From Magnolia sinica (Eukaryota; Streptophyta; Magnoliopsida; Magnoliales; Magnoliaceae), in the NCBI RefSeq assembly GCF_029962835.1, contig NC_080585.1, forward strand, positions 61,429,443 through 61,493,442: DNA of 64,000 nt. Direction: 5' to 3'. A program made the position numbers and the translations under genes. The notes under the pieces were generated by a model, which did not search any database, had not been told where the DNA came from, and saw only the letters and a list, made by a program, of their open reading frames with translations. This document shows, piece after piece, positions 56,247-64,000 of the stretch. How positions within the stretch are numbered: the stretch's first letter is position 1; every line of letters starts with the position of its first letter.

Positions 56247-57236
56247 AAAATGTCTTTCCATATCCTTTAAATATTCAATGTTTGAATCCTCAAGAAAACT
56301 AATTGCGGGGGTAAAATTATCCCTGCTAGCATTATATACAAGCACAGTGCATCAAAATCTTCCACTAGAAAGCATGAGCCCAAGAGTCACACCTATTGTC
56401 GGGGAGATAAACCTCATCCAGCAATTTAGGAAGATTTTCCATGATTTCAAACACAAAAGTACCACAAATGTCTTCGAAAGTGCAAACTCCAAACCAATCT
56501 ACCCCTATGGGTTTAGTAGCAGTCTTTAACAAGAATCTCTCTAAAAGAGAGTAGTCTAGGAAATAGATCAGCCAATGTCACATATCCCAGCCAGGTGCCC
56601 CTGGCATCCTCAAATCTCGCACTCTTATGGGCTTTAAAATGTCTTTCAAATATTCAATGTTTGAATCCTCAAGAAAACTAATTGCGGGGGTAAAATTATC
56701 CCTGCTAGCATTATATATAAGCACAGTGCATCAAAATCTTCCACTAGAAAAGCATGAGCCCAAGAGTCGAACCTATTGTCGGGGAGATAAACCTCATCCA
56801 GCAATTTAGGAAGATTTTCCATGATTTCAAAACACAAAAGTACCACAAATGTCTTCTAAAGTGCAAACTCCAAACCAATCTACCCCTATGGATTTAGTAG
56901 CAGTCTTTAACAATAATCTCTCTAAAAGAGAGTAGTCTACCCCCATGGATTTAGTAGCAGTCTTTAACAATAATCTCTCTAAAAGAGAGTAGTCTAGGAA
57001 ATAGATCAACCAATGTCACATATCCCAGCCAGGTGCCCCTGGCATCCTCAAATCTCGCACTCTTATGGGCTTTATCACAAAAGTACCACAAATGTCTTCT
57101 AAAGTGTAAACTCCAAACCAATCTACCCCTATGGATTTAGTAGCAGTCTTTAACAGTAACCTCTCTAAAAGAGAGTAGTCTAGGAAATAGATCAGCCAAT
57201 GCCACATATCCCAGCCAGGTGCCCCTGGCATCCTGC
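56247..57236. repeat. ~390-bp tandem duplication, 2.4 copies, with inner 57-bp duplication
   Basis: Copy 1 from 56247, copy 2 from 56636, partial copy 3 at 57076-57236, all containing 'cacaaaagtaccacaaatgt', 'ggatttagtagcagtcttta' and 'ccagccaggtgcccctggca'. Within copy 2 a 57-bp piece (56881 and 56938) is doubled. On the minus strand all copies keep a similar open frame ('ATKSIGVDWFGV.TLEDICGTFVF') that I cannot assign to a family. Confidence 0.9.
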
Positions 57237-57315
57237 CTTTGCAAATCCACAAAATGAGAGCCTTGCTTAAAAGCAATAAAAGATATTCCATAATACTAAA
57301 CGATATGACATTGCC

Positions 57316-57540
57316 ATACATGCTCCTAAATCCAAGGATTTGTAGCTTGATTTCCAACAATGGATTTTAGGATTTACCAAATTCCAATCCAATGCAAATT
57401 CATGAATTTAACAAGTTCATGGATTTATAGTCTCAATTCCCTGCCATACATTCTCCCAAATCCAAGCTTGATTTCCAACAATGGATTTTGGGATTTACCA
57501 AATCCCAATCCAATGCAAATTCATGAATTTAACAAGTTTT
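57316..57540. repeat. ~118-bp tandem duplication
   Basis: 'tttccaacaatggattttRg...gcaaattcatgaatttaacaag' at about 57351 and 57470. Confidence 0.9.
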
Positions 57541-57591
57541 GTGGATTTCTCTAGTCTCGATTCCCCACACCAAACATTGCCCCATCCCCTT

Positions 57592-58028
57592 TCAAGTATA
57601 TAGCCTACCACATGAGATGATCCTCTCCTCCCACCACTCCTCACCGAGACCAACCCCTCCCATGTGCAAGCAAAGACTAGCTTTTCGCCCTCTCCCTAAA
57701 CTTAATCCCCTTCGCTCTTGGCTTTTGAACATCCTCCCATTAATAAGAGATGAACTTGCACTATCCTCTATTTCCCATAAGAAATCCCTTATCCGCATAA
57801 ATGTTGTTTTGAAAAGCGAAAGATATAGTGCAAAGATTTGACAAAGTAACTTTTTAAGTTATGCAGCCACCAAGGGAAATATACAATCTTCTCCTTGAAG
57901 TTCAATCTCTTCTCAAATCTCTCCACCACGAGATTCCAAATAGATACAGCCCTCGGAATTGTGCCAGGGGGAAGATCAAAATACTCCATAGGCAATGACT
58001 CCACCTCACACCCCAAATTACATATCAA
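57592..58028 (-). pseudogene. LINE reverse transcriptase remnant
   Basis: Minus strand. 58028-57789 reads 'ESLPMEYFDLPPGTIPRAVSIWNLVVERFEKRLNFKE', corresponding to the LP-x-x-Y-L-G-L-P and W-x-x-V/I-E-R motifs after the RT catalytic domain of plant LINEs. It continues 'IVYFPWWLHNLKSYFVKSLHYIF'. After a frameshift 57798-57592 gives 'IRDFLWEIEDS' (usual RDFLW) and 'ERRGLSLG' (usual GGLGLG). The catalytic FADD region and both ends are absent. Confidence 0.75.
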
Positions 58029-58220
58029 ACCTCACCACTAACACCCAACGGCACTCCTACAATCAGATCTTGCCAAAGTAGCCCCTAGACCATAGTTACC
58101 TGGATCACAGGCTGCTCCAATATGTGGTAAGGGAACTGGTACATGGTATGCTACTTCATACATGATACATTAGGCATAGGATTATTTAGGCCCTTAAGTT
58201 CATAAACTAAGCATATACCA
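58029..58220. other. Non-coding spacer
   Basis: Nothing recognised. Confidence 0.4.
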
Positions 58221-58370
58221 ATGATCTACTTCTACCCAGTGCATTTATCAGCTGCACTCTTGCCTCTTGGTGTGCCAAGAAACAAGCCAACTATATCTCA
58301 TTCCAATGTTGAATCGAAGTATCATTCTATGGTATCTACAGCTGCTAAGTTGTATGACTATTGTGGGACC
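58221..58370 (+). pseudogene. Copia RNase H scrap
   Basis: 'VPRNKPTISHSNVESKYHSMVSTAAKL' corresponds to the 'KKQ.TVSRSS.EAEYRS(M/L)A..AAEL' block of Copia RNase H, plus strand. Only about 30 residues match and the rest of the element is not seen. Confidence 0.6.
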
Positions 58371-58599
58371 TTCGTATTTCATTGTGTGGCCCTTCTATCA
58401 TTTGTTTTGATAGTGTTAGTTCTCTACATGTGTGGCAATAAATCTGTTATTCCATGCATGTACAGAACAACATCAACATTAACTACTATTTTATTCGAAA
58501 GTTGCTTCAAGGCATATTCAAATAGCAATGCAAATGGGTCCAATTAATTCAACGGCACATTGGACTCGACCCAATAACAAACAAGTCAGTATCTCAAGC

Positions 58600-58760
58600 G
58601 GGGTGTCCCGTATCGGCCGATACGTATCGGTAACGGCCAATGCCGTTACGCGATACGGGGCCATAACGGGCAACCCACCGATATTGTAGCCGCAACGGCC
58701 GTTACGGGCGTAACAGCCGTTACTGCCCAGTAACAGCTAGGGCGTAACGGTCAGAAAACG
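58600..58760. promoter_or_regulatory. hAT subterminal motif cluster
   Basis: Includes the perfect 16-bp palindrome CGTATCGGCCGATACG (58609-58624) and about ten TAACGG/CCGTTA-type motifs on both strands in 130 bp. Dense subterminal motifs are where hAT transposases bind; binding here is inferred. Confidence 0.55.
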
Positions 58761-58964
58761 GTCACTTTTTTTTTAGCTTTTTAAAGTCCGTTTTTTCACT
58801 TTTTTTGAAACTTCTTTCTTCCAAACTCTTCCTAAATCATTCTATTACTATTTTCGATGAATCTTAGCTTGATATTTCAGATAAAAACAACTTACATTAA
58901 GGATTTTATTGATTCGAAGCTTCGTGGGCCATTTTTCAAAAATTCCTCAAAAATAGGTATTTAT

Positions 58965-60255
58965 ACTTTTTATTGAATGTTTTACTATTTTAATGGTATA
59001 ATATGATGTATTAATCATAGTAGAACATGTTTGCATTTTACAGATTCATGAAGTCATTTTATATATTTTTTAATTTTTTTCTATTTACGCACTATTTTCG
59101 GCCCTTTGTTTAATTCGAAAAATCTTTTTTATTGAATGTTTTGTTGTTTTAATGATAGAATATGCTGTGTTAATCATAGTAGAACATGTTAATGTGCATT
59201 TTACAGAGTGTTGATGTCATTTTATATTTTTTTAATATTTTCTATTTACGCACTATTTTTGGCCCTTTTTTTGAAAATTCGAAAAATCATTTTCTATTGA
59301 ATGTTTTGCTATTTTAATGATAGAATATGATGTGTTAATCATAGTAGAACATGTTAATGTGCATTTTATAGATTCTTGATGTCATTTTATATATATTTTT
59401 TTATTTTTTTCTATTTACGCACTATTTTCGGCCTTTTTTTGAAAATTCGAAAAATCATTTTTTATTGAATGTTTTGCTATTTTAATAATAGAATATGATG
59501 TGTTAATCATAGTAGAACATGTTAATGTGCATTTTATAGATTGTTGATGTCATTTTATATATTTTTTCAGTTTTTTTCTATTTACGGACTATTTTCGGCC
59601 CTTTTTTTAAATTCGAAAAATCATTTTTTATTGAATGTTTTGTTGTTTTAATGATAGAATATGATGTGTTAATCATAGTAGAATATGTTAATGTGCATTT
59701 TACAGATTCTTGATGTCATTTTATATTTTTTAAATTTTTTCTATTTACGCACCATTTTCGGCCCCTTTTTTTAATTTGAAAAATCATTTTTTATTAAATG
59801 TTTTGTTATTTTAATGATGGAATATGATGTGTTAATTATAGTAGAACATGTTAATGTGCATTTTATAGATTGTTGATGTCATTTTATATATTTTTTAATT
59901 TTTTTCTATTTACGCACTACTTTCGGCCTTTTTTTTGAAAATTCGAAAAATCATTTTTTATTGAATGTCTTGCTATTTTAATGATAGAATATGATCTGTT
60001 CATCATAATAGAACATGTTAATGTGCATTTTACAGATTCTTGATGTCATTTTATTTATTTTTTTATTTTTTTTCTATTTACGCACTATTTTCCGCCCATT
60101 TTTTAAAAATTCGAAAAATCAATTTTTATTGAATGTCTTGTTGTTTTAATGGTAGAATATGATGTGTTAATCATAGTAGAACATGTTAATATGCATTTTA
60201 CAAATTGTTGTTGTCATTTTATATTTTTTTTAATTTTTTTCTATTTTCGAATTAC
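58965..60255. repeat. ~165-bp tandem array, about 7.7 copies
   Basis: Units begin TATTGAATGTTTTG at 58971, 59130, 59295, 59463, 59629, 59792, 59959 and 60127 (spacings 159-168). Each holds 'aatgatagaatatgatgtgt', 'tcatagtagaacatgttaat', 'tctatttacgcactattttc' and a T-rich stretch ending in 'aattcgaaaaatc'. Copies are roughly 90% alike. Lies between the hAT end and the transposase start. Confidence 0.95.
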
Positions 60256-60477
60256 TGACTTTATGTTTTTATTTTTTTATATTGGACAGGTTTTAGAGCT
60301 TCTTAAGGTTTAGAACATAAAATCATCTTTATTGATTAGATTCTAAAACTGTATATAAATTTAGAATAGCGAGTGCCGAGTAGACTGGACTCACAATCTC
60401 ACATAGACATAAGTCATACACTCATACTCATATCTAATCTATATCTAATTATCTAGTATCTACCTAAACCTAAAGAA

Positions 60478-62640
60478 ATGTCTGGGTCTGGCCAACAGGT
60501 ACGTGAGGATATTGGATGGCAACATTGTCAAAGGGTTGATGGTATTATGCACCAAATGAAATGCAATTATTGTGATAGACTAGTGACTGGTGAAATTACC
60601 CGTCTTAAACAACATTTGGCACATCGAAAGGGTCAAGTTGCGGGATGTACTAGAGTACCGAAAGAGATAATGATTTTAATGTAAGCTAGTCTGAATGAGT
60701 CGAAGGGTAAACGTGGTACTGTACAAAAGAAGAAAGATGAGATTTTGGATGCAGATCGACAAGAGGTGTTTGGTCCTGAATATATGAGCGTTCGTGATGA
60801 AGATATTATTGATTCTGACGAAGATTCAGATCGGGAATTAACTATAACTAGGAGAGAGCTTGCGTCTAGCTCGTGAAGAGAAAGAACATCGCCGCATGTT
60901 TGGCGCGCATGGGTCAATACGTGATATGGGGGGGGGGGGGGGAGTGCAACTACTTCTGCAGGTGGGCGTGGGGGTAGGTTTGGTGGGTTACGACGTGATT
61001 GGGAGCCGACGACAGACATCTTCACGTGATGCCCTTATACGTTTGAATGAAGAAGTAAATGAGCCTAGAAGACCCTCTATTGATCCAATCCTATTTAGGA
61101 AAGAATCAACTAAACAAAAGAAGATAAAACAAATGTGGAGTAGAACTTTCATTAAGAAGCTAGGTAGAGTAGCAGCAAAGTTATTTATACATGCCAACAT
61201 ACCTCCTAACGCGGCCAATTCTCCATATTGGCAAGTGGTAATTGATGCAACAGCAGAAGCAGGTGAAGGAATAAAAGCTCTCACAACTAAGGAGATTAGG
61301 GGGAAATGGACAGATGCAGAGTATACGGATGTGAAAGCATACGTGGCTACCTTTAAACCTGTATGGAAAGCCAGAGGATGCACGATCATGTGTGATGGTT
61401 GGACTGGCACAACCAGACGCAGCATGATCAACTTCATGGTGTATTGCCACTTAGGAAGTATATACCACAAGTCATTTGATGCCTCAAAGGTAACCAAAGA
61501 TTCTAATTATATTACTGGACTAATGGATAAAGTTGTGAAAAAAATTGGAGAGGAGAATGTAGTGCAGATTGTAACAGATAATAAAGCATCATATAAGCTT
61601 GTAGGACATAAGTTGATGAATAAGAGACGACATCTTTTTTAGTCACCATGTGCTGCCCATTGTATTGATCTTATATTGGAAGATATTAGGAAGAAGAAGA
61701 ATGTTAAGGAAATGGTCGAAATGGCAAGAGAAGTGATGGCGTCTATTTACAACCATAATCAAGACTAGATTCGCAACAAACTTTATAACATTAGAGAGTT
61801 TATTTCAGCATAAGGGAGAGTTGAGTGAGATGTTCGCTTCCCGAGAATGGCTCAACACAAAAAATGGGCAAAAGACGGACACCGGTTGAAGTTGTGAACA
61901 CCATACAGGACAAATATTAGAAGAGGATCATGTCGATCCTAAAGGTGATGGAGTCACTAATGAGGGTACTTCGTCTTGTTGAAACCGATGAAACACCTAC
62001 CATGGGCTTCCTATATGATGCCATGGATAAGGCAAAGTTGGCAATTCAACATGATTATAAAAGCTGGGAATCTTATTGGAGGATGATCGACAGGAGATAG
62101 ACAAAAGGCAAAGTTAGCAATTCAACGTGATTGTAAAAGCTGGGAGTCTTATTGGAGGATGATCGACAGGAGATGGACAAAACAACTCCATCACGATCTT
62201 CATGCAGCAGGTTACTTCCTAAATCCTATATACAGATATGCCCAATCATTTGTTGCAGATGATGAAGTTCGTATCGGACTAAAGAATGTGATAATGAGGT
62301 TAGAGCTTGACTTAGATATGCAAATAAAGGCGTTGAATGAATTAAATACATTTGGAAACCGCCTGGGTAGCTTTGGAGATGCTCTTGCACCACATGTAGT
62401 ATCCAGGTTGCAACCGGCCGAATGGTGGATTAATTTCGGAGAGAGTACGAAGACTCCAAAAAATTGCAGTAAAAGTTTTGAGCTAGACAACATCTTCCTC
62501 TAACTGCTAAAGGAATTGGAGTTGTTTTGCACTTATTTATTCAAAGAATAGGAATAGATTGCAGATTAGGACATTAGATAGACTTGTCTTTATGAACTAC
62601 AATATAAAACTAAGAATGCGATGACATCATAGGAGCATTA
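60478..62640 (+). pseudogene. hAT transposase (BED finger, DUF659-type region, hAT dimerisation), broken
   Basis: Cut-and-paste transposase. From ATG 60478 (MSGSGQQVREDIGWQHCQRV) comes a BED-type zinc finger: CNYC at about 60562-60573 and H..H/C (KQHLAHRKGQVAGC) to about 60650. An early stop at 60682 and a frameshift near 60865 follow. 60860-61642 carries the conserved 'WKARGCTIMCDGWTGTTRRSMINFMV' block with catalytic Asp in CDGW and 'VVQIVTDNKASYKLVG' with Asp in TDN. After decay, 62159-62503 has 'DRRWTKQLHHDLHAAGYFLNP'. About 62455-62630, in another frame, encodes the dimerisation region ('TTSSSNC', 'RNWSCFALIYSKNRNRL', 'LVFMNYNIKLRMR') with stops. Confidence 0.88.
60928..60942 (+). repeat. 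G15 homopolymer in hAT transposase
   Basis: Fifteen G in a row within a glycine-coding linker; a likely frameshift hotspot and assembly-risk site. Confidence 0.9.
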
Positions 62641-62675
62641 AAGCCGCCGATGATGCAGGCTACTGTCCAATAAAC

Positions 62676-63563
62676 GTGGACAATATTTATGATAAGGATG
62701 ACCCGCTTCTACCTTGGTTGGAAACAAGGGAAAAGCAAATTGAAGAGGATAGTGAAGAATTGAAAATTAATGACCCAGAAATACGCAGAGCGCAACAAGA
62801 AAGTCGTGCAGATGTGTTGGACCTATTAAGAGGGGCAATGTTTATGCCAAGTACGGCTCGAAATCAATAAAAGAGTACGAACAGTGGTAACATGACCGTG
62901 TTGGATGATGGTGATGATGACCCCCCTGCCCCTGGTGCTGACACTTCTGGTGTTGCTCAGCACCCTATACAGCCGTCTACATATCGCGATGCCGATAAAC
63001 ATCGAGGTAGAACACGAGGTCGGACTTGTGAGTGTACCGAGTCACGATACAGCCAGCAAGAGGAGAGTACGTCTAGTGGTGCACCGGGTCCAGTAGGTCC
63101 AGAACATCAGCAGGCTCATGGTCCTAGTTATTATGATGGATATTCTTATGGTCAATTAGATTATGATTATGGTGGTTATACTGAACCTATTTCATCACAT
63201 TCATGTTGGAGTAATCCTCCCGATCCATATCCATATGATTCTAGATATCCGGATCCAAATCCAAGTTACTCATCACAGCAGATGCACTCTCAATCTCAAG
63301 AGTCTCAACAGCCTAAGTACGGGCACCAGTATAGCTATTCAACGGGTACTAGTGGATATCCTTACTCGAGGTCGGAGTCGTTGCCTAGTCAGGATCAGTC
63401 ATTCTCTGGTTTCGTTAATCTAGTATTTCCTTCTGGCACTGGATATTATGGATATGCAGCACCTACACCTATTGGTGAGCCTCAGCCTGATGATGACGAT
63501 GACGATGACGATGATGTGGAGGTCGAGCAACCACCAAAAAGCAGATTTTCATTTTGGTGGTGA
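62676..63563 (+). pseudogene. hAT protein C-terminal tail, one stop
   Basis: Same frame as the dimerisation domain. 62676-62870 (DNIYDKDDPLLPWLETREKQ) is followed by a TAA (62868-62870), then 62892-63563 continues open: a low-complexity tail rich in Tyr, Ser, Gly and Gln ('SYGQLDYDYGGYTEPISSHS'), a D9 run (about residues 201-209) and the end 'SRFSFWW'. Such acidic/Tyr-rich tails ending in an aromatic motif are seen on plant BED-hAT proteins. The single stop suggests fairly recent decay. Confidence 0.75.
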
Positions 63564-64000
63564 CTTGTGATTGTAAGTATATATTTGTATTAAAGTATTT
63601 GCAGCAGACAACTCACAGTAGTATTATTGCAAGAAGCCAAGCACACACTTACACTGCTGAATGTGTATTTAAAATAGCTCCCTTGACAACCAATCAAGTA
63701 ATCCTTAATCAAGTTGCAGGAGAGTATATCAGACACTACTAATTATTTTTTTAATTCTTGACTTGAGGATGACAAGTCACAGACAGGAATCACAGTCACA
63801 GCCACAGGTATGTTCCAAAAATTCCTCAAAAATTATTGCAAACACCTACAAATGTAAGATATTTTCATATTACATTCATTCTAATATATTTATCATTGAT
63901 AGTAGATAGTTAGAAAATTAAGCATATGAATTTTGTAGTCATATTCAGGTTATCTGGTTCATTAATTCATCAGACAGTCCGATACAACTTCTCACCAAAG
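63564..64000 (+). other. hAT 3' region with possible further exon
   Basis: ATG 63769 opens MTSHRQESQSQPQ, running into a donor-like CAG|GTATGT at 63805-63813; the next bases 'tccaaaaattcctcaaaaat' repeat a string at about 58938-58954 near the left end of the element. Otherwise AT-rich. Confidence 0.4.

Larger units (their letters stand above)
58595..64000 (+). mobile_element. hAT transposon, plus strand; right end not in window
   Basis: The left part is a GC-rich motif-dense segment (58600-58760), then the AT-rich tandem array, a splice-acceptor-like ATTGGACAG at about 60281-60289, and a frameshifted hAT transposase (60478-63563). A further exon-like piece with a donor site (about 63769-63814) suggests the gene or element goes on. 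No complementary copy of the left end is seen before 64000 and no 8-bp target duplication could be set. Confidence 0.7.

Noticed and set aside
60988..61497. 169-residue minus-strand frame
   Set aside because: Shadow of the hAT transposase on the opposite strand.
60860..61642. Separate new gene starting at 60860
   Set aside because: It is the transposase continuing after a frameshift; the ATG there is incidental.
1..64000. tRNA or rRNA genes
   Set aside because: Looked for box A/B-like arms and conserved rRNA strings by eye; none convincing. A tRNA scan would settle it.

Overview
This window is nuclear DNA of a flowering plant with a large, repeat-rich genome. It contains plant LTR-retrotransposon lineages (Copia Tork-like and SIRE/Maximus-like; Gypsy Athila-like, chromovirus/Tekay-like and Tat-like), a BED-finger hAT transposon, a LINE remnant, foldback MITE-like elements and many microsatellites. 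There are no bacterial-style operons, rRNA or recognisable tRNA genes. Short foldback and LTR stretches rich in 'GGTGGGCCCAC'-type phrases suggest a magnoliid or another early-diverging angiosperm, but that is a weak inference. Only one short piece looks like a host gene: a putative terminal exon on the minus strand at 53658-53723.

Layout. 1-8282: old LTR fragments, including pieces of a Gypsy-type LTR (541-1500 and, reversed, 4344-5300) and a SIRE-like Copia LTR carrying dense near-palindromic TCGA motifs (5741-8282). 8283-11294: a badly decayed Tork-like Copia element that has lost its integrase. 11295-15553: degenerate Gypsy LTR sequence with a long (TA)n tract. 16475-36750: a three-level nest. 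A minus-strand Athila-like pol was split by a plus-strand Tekay-like Gypsy element (18676-36107; target duplication ATATT/ATGTT). That element was later hit by a minus-strand SIRE-like Copia element (25234-32208; perfect target duplication GTTTT). The Copia element keeps a pol frame with a single stop and an intact 379-residue envelope-like third ORF, but has lost its gag, its protease and most of its 5' LTR.

36751-51622: a minus-strand Tat-like Gypsy region (gag remnant, protease, RT, RNase H, extra archaeal-type RNase H, integrase). It is followed downstream of pol by plus-strand, i.e. antisense, gene-like units with their own TATA boxes and polyadenylation-like ends. To its right, at 46089-51622, lies an LTR-like segment that appears to be plus-sense. 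It contains a clean 3417-bp solo LTR (46561-49977, target duplication TGGCA) and a small terminal-inverted-repeat element (50325-50747).

51623-58590: mostly non-coding, with tandem duplications, foldback elements, a LINE RT remnant (57592-58028, minus), a scrap of Copia RNase H and the putative host exon. 58600-64000: a plus-strand hAT element with a GC-rich motif-dense end, a ~165-bp x ~8 tandem array in its leader, and a frameshifted transposase. Its right end is not visible in the window.

Functionally almost everything is transposon-derived and decayed. The most informative signals are the insertion order fixed by target duplications, a 2.1-kb size difference between the two Tekay LTRs explained by a microhomology deletion, the antisense units in the Tat-like element, and the hAT leader array.
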